A stretch of DNA of 64,000 bases from Enterobacter asburiae (GTDB lineage: Bacteria > Pseudomonadota > Gammaproteobacteria > Enterobacterales > Enterobacteriaceae): assembly GCA_011754535.1 (NCBI GenBank), contig JAAQVN010000001.1, positions 3,720,001-3,784,000 of the forward strand, written 5' to 3'. Each line of letters begins with the position of its first letter. The first letter of the stretch is position 1. The translations under genes were made by a program, and so were the position numbers. The notes below the pieces were generated by a model. The model had not been told where the DNA came from. It saw only the letters and a program-made list of their open reading frames with translations, and searched no databases. Below, in pieces: positions 16,074-24,213 of this stretch.

Positions 16074-17666
16074 CTATTCAGTCATGGCAGGTTGAAAACG
16101 TGTCTGGGGCGGCCAGACACGTTTTGGCAGCCAGACAGTGAGTAATAACAGGAGGACGGCAAAGCCAGTCATCAGCAGATAGCTATCGCCCAGACTCAGA
16201 ACAATTGCCTGATGTTTTAATAAGGTGATAAATCCCGCGATGTTCTCGGTATTGCTGATGCTGCCGTCGTGTAATAAAGGGGTGCTGCTGCTGGCCTGCT
16301 CACTGACCGGTGTCGATATCAACCATGGGCGGTTGGCTACGTTATTGACCAGAACATTAGAATGAAATTGTTCTCTGTGATTTATAAACCATTCCACTAA
16401 TACGCCAGCAGCGATGCTTGAAAAACCACGTACGGTATTGAACATAGCAGAGGCATAATGTCCTTCCGGGGGAGCCACCACGCTGGTTGCGCTCATAAGC
16501 AACGGTAAAATAATTGACGGTAATCCAATCGCCTGCAGAACCTGTATGGCCCAGAAATTCTGGCGTACCCAGTCGCTGGTTATCTGCATACCCATCAGGC
16601 TGGCAGAAATCATCAGAGCAATCCCGAAAGCTATCAGCCAGCGACAATCAACCCAGCGCAGACTAAGCAGTGCGGCAACAAGCGGGGTGATAATTAACTG
16701 CGGGAGCCCAATGGTCAAAGCCAGCGGGGCAAATTGCACTGTTCGAAAGCCCTCAATTTTACCAAAGAAATTGGACGGCAAAGCCGAGCCAGCCAGTGCC
16801 AGTACCAACACTACAGCGAGCGCCATCAGGCCATATGAAAAGTTACTTCTCTCCAGCATCTGTAATTTGAACAAAGGGAGGGGATGAAACCATTCATTAA
16901 TCAGGAAAATCGCCAGGCACACGACGGCGCTGGATAACAGGCCATTAAATAAGGGCGATTCAAACCAGTCCAGACGTCCACCCTGAGTGATGGCGATTAT
17001 TAAAAACGCCATACCAGAACAGCCGGTAAGCATACCGAACAGGTCGATCTGTTTAAATCGGTCGAGGTGAATCGGGTCCTGCGGCAAACCCCAGCCAATA
17101 AATAGCATCGAAATCAAAATGGCGGGGACCACTTGCCAGAACATGAACATCCAGCTCACATCATCTGTCCAGAATGCCGCCAGTGAAGGGGCCACATTTG
17201 GACCAAAAGTCGCAGTCAGAGCATAAGCTCCAAGTCCATAAAGTTTTAACGATGGTGGCAGAAAACGTAGCGCCACCGTCATGAGTAACGGAGGGAGTGC
17301 GCCGCTAAACAGGCCCTGTATCGTTCGCAAGAGAATAAACAACGGCGCATTCGGCAGTAAGGGTAAAAGTATGCCGCAAACCATAAAACCGCCAGCGCAA
17401 GCAAGCGCGAATTTACGCAGCGAAAAAGTCACAGCAAACCATGGTGCGATCATCATCGCCACTACTTCCGCGGCCTGGTAGGCAGATGTGAACCAAATGG
17501 CTTGATCATAAGTCACGCCAATTCCGGCACGCACATCCGCAAGCGCTATATCTATAACCCGACCATTAAGTCCGGAGGTCAAGGCTGCAATCAGTACACC
17601 CACAAACCCCATTGCAAGGCGCCAGGTAAAGGGGGGCGAAGGTTGGGTAGAACGCTGTGCATTCAT
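16074..17666 (-). CDS. EmrB/QacA-type MFS drug exporter (DHA2, 14 helices)
   Basis: The 530-residue protein is hydrophobic throughout, with about 14 helices and the DHA2 features SGLNGRVIDIALADVRAGIG in helix 1 and a long C-terminal periplasmic loop. It pairs with the EmrA-like gene downstream, so an EmrAB-TolC-like tripartite exporter is expected. Substrates are unknown. It diverges from an IclR regulator across 149 bases with three repeated CATTGTGG boxes, the probable operators. Confidence 0.9.
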   Translation of the reverse strand: MNAQRSTQPSPPFTWRLAMGFVGVLIAALTSGLNGRVIDIALADVRAGIGVTYDQAIWFTSAYQAAEVVAMMIAPWFAVTFSLRKFALACAGGFMVCGILLPLLPNAPLFILLRTIQGLFSGALPPLLMTVALRFLPPSLKLYGLGAYALTATFGPNVAPSLAAFWTDDVSWMFMFWQVVPAILISMLFIGWGLPQDPIHLDRFKQIDLFGMLTGCSGMAFLIIAITQGGRLDWFESPLFNGLLSSAVVCLAIFLINEWFHPLPLFKLQMLERSNFSYGLMALAVVLVLALAGSALPSNFFGKIEGFRTVQFAPLALTIGLPQLIITPLVAALLSLRWVDCRWLIAFGIALMISASLMGMQITSDWVRQNFWAIQVLQAIGLPSIILPLLMSATSVVAPPEGHYASAMFNTVRGFSSIAAGVLVEWFINHREQFHSNVLVNNVANRPWLISTPVSEQASSSTPLLHDGSISNTENIAGFITLLKHQAIVLSLGDSYLLMTGFAVLLLLLTVWLPKRVWPPQTRFQPAMTE

Positions 17667-17703
17667 ACAAAGTTCTCGTGCATTAAATCGATACGATGTA
17701 CCG

Positions 17704-17753
17704 CATTGTGGTACATTGTGGCATCTTACATTGTGGTAGCGTCCATTGCAATG
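17704..17753. promoter_or_regulatory. Direct repeats between pump and IclR genes (candidate operators)
   Basis: CATTGTGGTA (17704-17713), CATTGTGGCA (17714-17723) and CATTGTGGTA (17729-17738) are followed by the palindrome CATTGCAATG (17744-17753). All lie in the divergent promoter region. IclR proteins bind such short repeats as dimers or tetramers; binding is inferred. Confidence 0.6.
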
Positions 17754-17815
17754 TGATAATTAATAGATGGACTGAGGTAACAGGCTGTCAGTCACCGGAA
17801 AATAAGGAGCTCTAT

Positions 17816-18601
17816 ATGGTCGTAAACGCTTCAAGCTTTGAGGATGAAAAACCCGCTGGGATTCAGGTTATTGCGCGTGCAGCTGCAATTTTGAATGTGC
17901 TGGGTAAACACCCAGGCGGCATGAGTCTGGGGGAAATTGCGCAGGAGGTTGCTCTCCCTCGATCAACGGTGCAGCGTATTGTCGCGGCCTTAGACAGTGC
18001 TCAACTTGTGCGTAGCAGCGGTGCAGGTGGTCTGCGTCTGGGACCAGCACTACTCAAACTTATTTCCAGTGTGCACAGCGATGTAGTGGATCTTGTACGT
18101 CCCTTCCTGGAGCAGCTTTCGGCCAATATTAATGAAACAGTGACCCTGGCACGTGCCAGTGGTACCCAGCTGGCAATCGTCCATTACGTTGTAGCATCAC
18201 GTGAATTACGTGTTGTACCTCGTATTGGACTTAATTTGCCGCTCTACAGTACTTCCGGCGGTCGTGTGTTATTGGCTATGGAAAGTGATGAAGATGTCCG
18301 CATACTGGTAGGCGATGCCTATCAAGATTTAACCGGAATGACAGTTAAAACTCTTCCACAGCTTCTGGAGCTGATCGCTGATGTTCGTGCCAATGGGCTG
18401 GCTATAGATCTGGGTGAAACTCTTGAGGGCGTCTGCACGATAGCAGTAGCGTTAGACACACTTTTTGGTCGTTTTTCTATCTCATTATTAGTTCCAGCGG
18501 CACGTTTCCATAAACATGAAACCTTTTATCGGAAAGAACTCATGCAATGCAAGGAGGCGATAGTTAATGAAATTGGAAGAACAATTTCGGTAGGAGAATA
18601 A
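17816..18601 (+). CDS. IclR-family transcriptional regulator
   Basis: The 261-residue product has the IclR winged helix at about 12-75 (IQVIARAAAILNVLGKHPGG, LGEIAQEVALPRSTVQRIVA) and an effector domain with PLYSTSGGRVLLAM and the LGETLEGVCTIAV stretch. ATG 17816 is preceded by AAGGAG. The next upstream in-frame start would read through non-homologous DNA. It probably represses the divergent EmrAB-like pump, relieving repression when a substrate binds. Confidence 0.9.
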   Translation: MVVNASSFEDEKPAGIQVIARAAAILNVLGKHPGGMSLGEIAQEVALPRSTVQRIVAALDSAQLVRSSGAGGLRLGPALLKLISSVHSDVVDLVRPFLEQLSANINETVTLARASGTQLAIVHYVVASRELRVVPRIGLNLPLYSTSGGRVLLAMESDEDVRILVGDAYQDLTGMTVKTLPQLLELIADVRANGLAIDLGETLEGVCTIAVALDTLFGRFSISLLVPAARFHKHETFYRKELMQCKEAIVNEIGRTISVGE

Positions 18602-18754
18602 CTAACAACAGGAATTAATGTTCTCAACGAAATTTGTTAGGCAGCTTGCACAGCCCGGCTCGGCCCGACCTGCCCCAATATTAGATACAACGATCAGTTA
18701 GTAATGGACTTGACCAGCTTCGCGTTGATTAACACTAAGTACTGTTAGCTATTT

Positions 18755-18788
18755 CCGCTTTTGGCACAGGGCTGCTGTTGCAGCCCTG
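18755..18788. repeat. CCGCTT-TGGCAC repeat joined to the recombinase-end hairpin
   Basis: CCGCTTTTGGCACAGGGC (18755-18772) overlaps the hairpin CAGGGCTGC-TGTT-GCAGCCCTG (18767-18788). The hairpin is shared with the remnant at 8801-8820, and the first part with copies at 21666 and 32449. The element ends 6 bases before the stop of the recombinase gene. A recombination site is a reasonable guess. Confidence 0.5.
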
Positions 18789-18794
18789 ACAACC

Positions 18795-19397
18795 TTAGAC
18801 TTCAATCGATTCAGAGATCTCTAACGCATCATCGACTTCGATGCCTAGATAACGGACAGTGCTTTCCAGTTTCTTATGGCCCAACAGAAGTTGGATCACC
18901 CGAAGATTCTTGGTTTTCTTGTATATCAGGTAAGGTTTTGTTCTTCTCATGGAATGTGTGCTGTAAAGCGAAGCTTCGAGACCAAGCTTTTCTACCCACC
19001 CATGAAAAATTCGGCTGTATTGTCGGGTTGATATGTGCCGGTTAGTTCCGATCCGAGACCGAAACAAGAAGTCTTTACTGTGCAAATTGCCAAGCTTTAT
19101 CAATGCAGCAACAGCTTCTCTTGTCCCTTTGGTTATCTCAAATTGCACAGGGCTACCGGTTTTCTGTTGCAGCACCGTTGCTCTGCTTGAAACCGAGCTA
19201 CCATATGCAACATCAGATACTTTGAGGTTCACCAGATCGCAGCCTCGTAGCTTACTGTCTAAGGCCATATTGAACAGAGCTAAATCACGCGTTTTACCTT
19301 CCAGTTCAAGCCGGATTCGGATCCCCCAGATATGAGATATCTGAAGTGGTCTTTTTTGGCCTATGATACGGTCTTTATTCCACGGTGACGTGTTCAT
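18795..19397 (-). CDS. Minimal tyrosine recombinase/integrase (200 aa)
   Basis: The 200-residue protein contains only the catalytic domain, as do FimB/FimE-type recombinases. The catalytic set is complete: R51 (KLRGCDLVNL), K79, H148-x-x-R151 (HSMRR), H174 (LLGHKKLES) and the nucleophile Y183 (VRYLGIE). ATG 19397 follows AGGAG. No N-terminal core-binding domain is visible in the frame upstream. A remnant of its last 51 codons stands at 8830, so the 10-kb segment between could have moved or been rearranged with it. Its natural target site is not known. Confidence 0.88.
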   Translation of the reverse strand: MNTSPWNKDRIIGQKRPLQISHIWGIRIRLELEGKTRDLALFNMALDSKLRGCDLVNLKVSDVAYGSSVSSRATVLQQKTGSPVQFEITKGTREAVAALIKLGNLHSKDFLFRSRIGTNRHISTRQYSRIFHGWVEKLGLEASLYSTHSMRRTKPYLIYKKTKNLRVIQLLLGHKKLESTVRYLGIEVDDALEISESIEV

Positions 19398-19507
19398 ACT
19401 CAAATCTCCTGCAATGTGGGAGATTTGAGTATGGTTGTCTCTTATGAGCGAAGAGCAGATGTTTGCATTTTCGCTCATACATCGATAAATGAAATATGGC
19501 TTACGGA

Positions 19508-20272
19508 TTACATAAAAAGAGCCCGGTGTAATCGAACAATATAATCTGCAGTCGGATTGGATTGCTTATCGCCCATTCGCTCCTGAATTGCCTGAACAGC
19601 AATATCCCGACGCGCAGGCAGCCGTGTTTTTTCCGTTGCGGCGATCGCTGACTTCATTTCATCAAATGTGAGGTCAGTACAGTAGCAAGGTGCACCCGGT
19701 TGTTGACGCCATGACTCCTCAACTGTACCTGCATCGAAGGCGTCAAACCCCGTATCACTGACAAGACGCATAATCAATTTTTTGTGCTCTACGATATTCC
19801 CTGCCACCGGAATTGAAATACGTCCTGCTGTACCCTCTGCTTTACCTTTTGTAGCGAGAGAATCTGAACCTATTGCATTCCAGGCCTTCACCAGTGGACG
19901 GTTCAGGAGATGCGCTACCCACGCGCTTTCGACCTGACCATCTGAGAACCCATCGATGATTCCGTCGCGATGTGGGTAATAGTTCGACGTGTCAGCAACG
20001 ATAACATGACTGGGTAATGTCCGGATCAGAGGCGCGATATCCGCAACCTTTGCCATAGGTATGGACAGGATGACAACCTGTGCATCCTGTACTGCACTGG
20101 CTGCATCGGCTGCTTCAGCGCCCGTTTCAAGCACGTCGGGGGCTATCGTTTCAGGCCCACGTGAATTTGCAACCTTAACGGAGTGACCGGCAGAGGCGAG
20201 ACTGCGAGCAAGCGTTTTACCGATATGGCCGGTTCCCAGAACAGCAATCCGGTACTTTTCATAATTAATCAT
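19508..20272 (-). CDS. NADP(H)-binding F420-type oxidoreductase
   Basis: The 254-residue protein has an N-terminal Rossmann fold with VLGTGHIGKTLARSLASAGH and the follow-up ANSRGPETI, the signature of the coenzyme-F420-dependent NADP reductase family. Enterobacteria lack F420, so such proteins probably act on other NADP-linked substrates. It is the last gene of an operon with a paralogue and a MarR regulator. The two paralogues share the LVKAWNA segment and a WRQQPGAP-CYCTDL block near the end. Confidence 0.85.
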   Translation of the reverse strand: MINYEKYRIAVLGTGHIGKTLARSLASAGHSVKVANSRGPETIAPDVLETGAEAADAASAVQDAQVVILSIPMAKVADIAPLIRTLPSHVIVADTSNYYPHRDGIIDGFSDGQVESAWVAHLLNRPLVKAWNAIGSDSLATKGKAEGTAGRISIPVAGNIVEHKKLIMRLVSDTGFDAFDAGTVEESWRQQPGAPCYCTDLTFDEMKSAIAATEKTRLPARRDIAVQAIQERMGDKQSNPTADYIVRLHRALFM

Positions 20273-20289
20273 AACATCCCCTTTTTGGC

Positions 20290-21024
20290 TCAGGCCGTTA
20301 CTGCACGGTTACGTTTAACGATGGCATCATGAGTGAGTTGTTCGCCTGCAGACATAAACTCCTTGATCAACGCATCTCTGTTTAGTGGAGCGCGAGTTTT
20401 ATCCGCTGCCTTAAGGGCTGCTTCAAGCTCTCCGGTTTTTAGCTCAGTACAGTAGGCTGGCGTGCCGGGCTGTTGCCGCCATGATTCGCTAAGCGTACCG
20501 GCATCAACTGCATCGAAACCGGTCTGACTGACCAGTTCAAGTGCAACAGATTTTGCTACCGTACTGTCGCCGGCAACCGGAATAGCGATACGTGAGGGTG
20601 AACCGGCAACCAGCCCTTTATCTTTAAGCGTCTCGGCCAGAACAGCGTTCCAGGCTTTGACAAGAGGGCGTTTGACTATTTCACTGGCGTACACGCTTTC
20701 AGGTTTGCCTTCACGGATATCTTCAATGTCCCCGTCGCGGAAGGGATAGTAGTTAGACGTATCAATGACGATCACGCTCTCCGGAACATCACGCAAGAGT
20801 TCAGCCAGTTCAGCATGCTTATCAAAGGGCGTAGAGAGGATGATGACATCCACATCTCGTACGGCTTCCTGACGCTCAACCGCCAGTGCCCCAGCTCTTC
20901 GCGCAATCTCTGCAATTGTTTCCGGTCCCCTTGAGTTAGCCAGTTTGACCTCATGGCCCTGCACAGAGAGCTTATGTGCCAGAGTCGCACCAATGTTTCC
21001 AGCGCCAATAATGCCTATTTTCAT
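20290..21024 (-). CDS. NADP(H)-binding F420-type oxidoreductase (paralogue)
   Basis: The 244-residue product opens with MKIGIIGAGNIGATLAHKLS, a canonical GxGxxG dinucleotide site, and carries the same ANSRGPETI, DTSNYYPFRDG and WRQQPGTPAYCTEL blocks as the gene downstream at 19508. The two share most of their layout and arose by tandem duplication. The gap to the next gene is 17 bases. It follows the MarR gene by 30 bases, so MarR is probably the operon regulator. No substrate can be named. Confidence 0.86.
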   Translation of the reverse strand: MKIGIIGAGNIGATLAHKLSVQGHEVKLANSRGPETIAEIARRAGALAVERQEAVRDVDVIILSTPFDKHAELAELLRDVPESVIVIDTSNYYPFRDGDIEDIREGKPESVYASEIVKRPLVKAWNAVLAETLKDKGLVAGSPSRIAIPVAGDSTVAKSVALELVSQTGFDAVDAGTLSESWRQQPGTPAYCTELKTGELEAALKAADKTRAPLNRDALIKEFMSAGEQLTHDAIVKRNRAVTA

Positions 21025-21054
21025 ACCAGTACCTTTTGTCTGAGTGGAGGATGA

Positions 21055-21489
21055 TCAGTTATCAGCGGGATGGGCAAAGTTATTGAGGGTATCTCGTAAC
21101 TCCTCGAGCTTCGCATCCGATAACTGACAGGCTGATTTGATTTTTTCGGTTACGTGCCACAGCTCGCTTTGCAAAGCGAGCCCGTCATCCGTAAGAGTAA
21201 TGAGGACTCGCCTTTCGTCAGCGCGATCCCGCATGCGAACTATGCGTCCGGCAGCCTCAAGCCGTTTGAGAAGGGGGGTAATGGTGCCGGTATCCATGCC
21301 GAGCTTATTCCCGATATCACCCACGGTGCGTGGGGTTCCGTTAAACAACTCCAGCATGACCAGATACTGGGGAAAGGTTAGCCCAAGCGGGTCCAGCAAC
21401 GGCTTATGTAACCGGTTCATGCGGCTCGCCGCACCATAGAGGGCAAACGAAAGTTGTGTCCCTATTTCCTGTCGTGACTGCATGCTCAT
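21055..21489 (-). CDS. MarR-family transcriptional regulator
   Basis: The 144-residue winged-helix protein shows LTFPQYLVMLELFNGTPRTV, then LGMDTGTITPLLKRLEAAG for the recognition helix and the wing MRDRADERRVLITLTDDG. ATG 21489 (MSMQSRQE) is chosen because family members begin close to this point; an earlier ATG at 21528 would overlap the palindrome that probably serves as operator. It heads the operon with two F420-type oxidoreductases, an arrangement in which MarR/OhrR-like proteins sense oxidants or phenolics. Confidence 0.88.
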   Translation of the reverse strand: MSMQSRQEIGTQLSFALYGAASRMNRLHKPLLDPLGLTFPQYLVMLELFNGTPRTVGDIGNKLGMDTGTITPLLKRLEAAGRIVRMRDRADERRVLITLTDDGLALQSELWHVTEKIKSACQLSDAKLEELRDTLNNFAHPADN

Positions 21490-21518
21490 ATGCCAATCCG
21501 TTATCTTGTAGATGATTA

Positions 21519-21534
21519 TATAGTGCACTAGATA
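21519..21534. promoter_or_regulatory. Palindrome upstream of the MarR gene (candidate operator)
   Basis: TAGTGCACTA (21521-21530) is a perfect palindrome within an AT-rich promoter-like stretch. It lies 31 bases before the MarR start, where a self-binding MarR dimer would act. Confidence 0.55.
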
Positions 21535-21665
21535 AAACCATATAACAAACTTTTAATCAGTTAAAGAGTGATGAATGAGTAATTCGTGCGGTATGACAAT
21601 GACAACAAAGCAGGCTGAGAAGTCTCCAGACTGACGGGTACTATCGTTCCAGGCTATTCAAACAG

Positions 21666-21689
21666 GTCCGCTTCTGGCACTGAGCGGAC
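21666..21689. repeat. GTCCGCTT-TGGCAC-AGCGGAC repeat, left edge of the mosaic island
   Basis: GTCCGCT and AGCGGAC are 7-bp inverted arms around TCTGGCACTG. The copy lies between the chromosomal-type MarR operon and the AT-rich genes to its right. A degenerate copy at 32449 lies at the other edge of that accessory block. Confidence 0.6.
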
Positions 21690-21788
21690 TGTCAGTTTAG
21701 GTTAAGCCCTGTGCAGCAACAGTGCCAGTCAAGTTTGAGCTAATTCACTTTATCTAAATTACAAAGCAGAGCTTCAGCTACGAGGTGA

Positions 21789-22655
21789 TTATTTTTTTCT
21801 GTGTACATGAGAATCGAATGCTAGTCTGACACTCTCAACGTTTCGTGACCAATTTTTTAGAATAGTATCCGCTAATGCATCTTGGCTTGCATTTGCTAAT
21901 CGGTATTTTTTACTTTGATTGTTAATCACAAAATCTGATTCTTCAACATATTCCCATAAGGGGTCAATAAGGTCATTCACTGCCGCAGCTTTACTTTTCC
22001 AACCACCTTGTGGTGCAAGTTCATTTATAAGGTCTACTAATTTCCTCTGAATAACAATGTATACCTCTGTTTTCTTCTCCCCCCCCTTCTTTCCAGCCTT
22101 AACTCTAACGCCTGATAGTTCTGATTGTTTATCAATGTAAACCTTGAACCAAACCATTCCGATACACTTATCAAATAGACTAAAAGAGGTATTTAATGCC
22201 CTTAGCGCGATGCATTCATTTTCCGATGCTACCGACTGCCCCCATTGATACAACATTGAAGCATTAAAAAGATGCGCAAAAAATATGTCATCAATTCTGA
22301 TGGGCTCGATAATTAATGGAAAAAAAGTCTCCCGATAAATACGACTCTGTAAGTCTCGCCAGCACTCCTGTACAGGATCATATAATTCTGTGTACTCCTC
22401 TTTGAGCTGTAACATCCCATTAACAGTGTGACTTTGATAATCCCGAAGATGAGGTTCTGAGTACAACCTTACACGCGTACCCACTTTTGCAGATTTCCAG
22501 TACTGTTCTCTCATTCTGGCTAGTTCTTCTTGCATTACCGAGTAGCTTTCATCAAGTATTTCAGCATATCTCTCCCACTTGCAGTGTGACATCTCCTCAG
22601 AGACTTCCTTTCTTTTCTGGCTAATTTCTTCACAAATTTCAGATACAGAAAACAT
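21789..22655 (-). CDS. Hypothetical protein, 288 aa (island cargo)
   Basis: I do not recognise this family. The start at ATG 22655 (MFSVSEICEEISQ) follows GGTGG; an ATG at 22676 would add seven residues. The protein is rich in charged helical segments (ISQKRKEVSEEM, EELARMREQYW) and has no signal peptide, membrane helix or obvious catalytic motif. Its AT-rich codons, unlike the MarR operon next to it, mark it as acquired. It diverges from alpA, which in CP4-type islands sits beside variable cargo. Confidence 0.6.
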   Translation of the reverse strand: MFSVSEICEEISQKRKEVSEEMSHCKWERYAEILDESYSVMQEELARMREQYWKSAKVGTRVRLYSEPHLRDYQSHTVNGMLQLKEEYTELYDPVQECWRDLQSRIYRETFFPLIIEPIRIDDIFFAHLFNASMLYQWGQSVASENECIALRALNTSFSLFDKCIGMVWFKVYIDKQSELSGVRVKAGKKGGEKKTEVYIVIQRKLVDLINELAPQGGWKSKAAAVNDLIDPLWEYVEESDFVINNQSKKYRLANASQDALADTILKNWSRNVESVRLAFDSHVHRKK

Positions 22656-22779
22656 TAATCCACCATATATCAACAAGTTAAGTCTTGTAAAAAATGTCTT
22701 TTTGCTACCCGGATTTTTTGCAAAATCCTTTGATCATACTCTTACACAACCAAACTGAACTAATGCAAGGTAACTTAAC

Positions 22780-22992
22780 ATGAACACATCCAACGTCAGA
22801 ATCCTTCGTTTAACCGACGTCGTCAGCAAAATGGGCATAAGCCGCTCCACCATCTATGATTGGCTCAATCCAAAATCTTCGCGCTACGATGCATCGTTTC
22901 CCAAACAGCGTCGACTGGGTAAGCAATCTATCGGCTGGCTGGAAGCTGAGTTAGACGAGTGGCTTTTACTCCGTAGTCAAGTGGGTTACTGA
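22780..22992 (+). CDS. alpA: AlpA-family transcriptional regulator
   Basis: The 70-residue protein carries the AlpA/excisionase-type helix-turn-helix: ILRLTDVVSKMGISRSTIYD followed by FPKQRRLGKQSIGWLEAELD. AlpA proteins of CP4-57-like and P4-like islands activate excision and cargo genes. The length is typical. It supports reading the surrounding block as an integrated P4/CP4-type island, even though no intact island integrase is adjacent. Confidence 0.9.
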   Translation: MNTSNVRILRLTDVVSKMGISRSTIYDWLNPKSSRYDASFPKQRRLGKQSIGWLEAELDEWLLLRSQVGY

Positions 22993-23192
22993 GTCTTAAT
23001 GAATTGCAAGTAAAGGCCATTAACTCAGCCATAAAAACAGAATAATTCATTTAAATTTCGATACGAGATTGCGGAGGCATCATTCGATTGAGACGGTTGA
23101 ACCTTAAAAAAAATCAACTTGCAAACCAATTGAATAGAGGTTCAAAAATACATTATTGACACTTTTTACAAGTATCAATTCAAGAAGAAAAG

Positions 23193-23265
23193 GACAATTG
23201 GCAGAAACATCAAGATCAAACATTTTTGGTCTTAGACTGATAACACTGTGAGGATGCCAATTGTC
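23193..23265. repeat. 11-bp perfect inverted repeat flanking about 50 bases
   Basis: GACAATTGGCA (23193-23203) and TGCCAATTGTC (23255-23265) are exact complements. They enclose 51 bases just upstream of a recombinase-like gene. This could be an operator pair or a short invertible segment. Confidence 0.5.
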
Positions 23266-23344
23266 ATCAAATGCTTTTTTGCGCCCTCAAAGCCAGAGGC
23301 GTCTGACGTGTCAAAAAATAATTAATGATACCGGATTCAAATCA

Positions 23345-23917
23345 ATGAAATTTTTTGCTTACTTCGCTTGTGTTGACTCTGCTGGAGCAAAAGGAGTTAG
23401 AGAGCATACTGTTTTTCGAGAAATATGCGATTTTTTCCATGTAGACTCAGAGAATATTGTTATTGAAATTGTTGACATTAAACGACCATTTTCAGAACAA
23501 CGGCTTTTAAAGGAGCTCATTAATACAAAAATGAACCGTGGTGACACCATTGTAATTACTGATTTAAGCTGTCTGGGAAGAAATGTTGAGGACATAGAGG
23601 AGGCTTTATTTTTATTTTTTCGAAAGGAGATAAATGTCTACTGTTACCATCCTCGCACTAGAATTGAGCCAGCAATTGAATGCTGCATGTCATTTCTGAT
23701 AACAGTCCAAAAAAAAGTCGACATTCATAATCTTAAGTCAACAAGGAGTCGGCATCGGACAATGAAAAAAGCGTTAGGAAGAAAAAAGGGAAGTAAACAT
23801 AAGATGGAAATATTAAAACTTAAGCTAAAAGGACATACACAGATACAAACAGCTAAAACTCTAGGAATCAGTATTTCAACAGTCAAACGCCACTGGAAAA
23901 ACACATTTATTACTTAG
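23345..23917 (+). CDS. Serine-recombinase-like protein lacking the catalytic serine, with HTH
   Basis: The 190-residue product aligns with the N-terminal resolvase/invertase fold: FAYFACVDS replaces the usual YARVST, and NRGDTIVITDLSCLGRNVED replaces the GD-LVV-LDRLGRS region. In this alignment the catalytic serine is aspartate (D11), and two catalytic arginines are cysteines (C9 and C76); one arginine (R79) remains. A C-terminal GRKKGSKHKME plus HTQIQTAKTLGISISTVKRH forms the helix-turn-helix. It therefore probably binds DNA without recombining it. ATG 23345 is chosen as the start of the fold; an in-frame TTG at 23261 would add 28 residues. Confidence 0.65.
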   Translation: MKFFAYFACVDSAGAKGVREHTVFREICDFFHVDSENIVIEIVDIKRPFSEQRLLKELINTKMNRGDTIVITDLSCLGRNVEDIEEALFLFFRKEINVYCYHPRTRIEPAIECCMSFLITVQKKVDIHNLKSTRSRHRTMKKALGRKKGSKHKMEILKLKLKGHTQIQTAKTLGISISTVKRHWKNTFIT

Positions 23918-24171
23918 CAAAAACAAGCTAATTAGAGAGTAACTTTAATATAGCCACCACAGGCCAGGACTGTCTTTGTCTAAAATTTAGATGTTGGAAA
24001 GGTATTATAATGGCAATCTACTCTTAGCTATGACTAATAGTCATCTAAGAGCAGTATTATTAATCAAGTAATTATCAGATCACAACAGTATGGGGATACG
24101 ATGCTCTGATGCCTGAATATATCTGAATCAAAGACAATGTACAGTCTTATCTGTGTGGCAATCATTAATAT

Positions 24172-24185
24172 GGTCTTTAAAGACC
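24172..24185. promoter_or_regulatory. 14-bp perfect palindrome upstream of the YagK-type gene
   Basis: GGTCTTTAAAGACC lies 28 bases before the start of the gene at 24214. It is a candidate operator for an island regulator. Confidence 0.45.
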
Positions 24186-24213
24186 GTAGGACTAACCACA
24201 TAGGAATTCTGAT

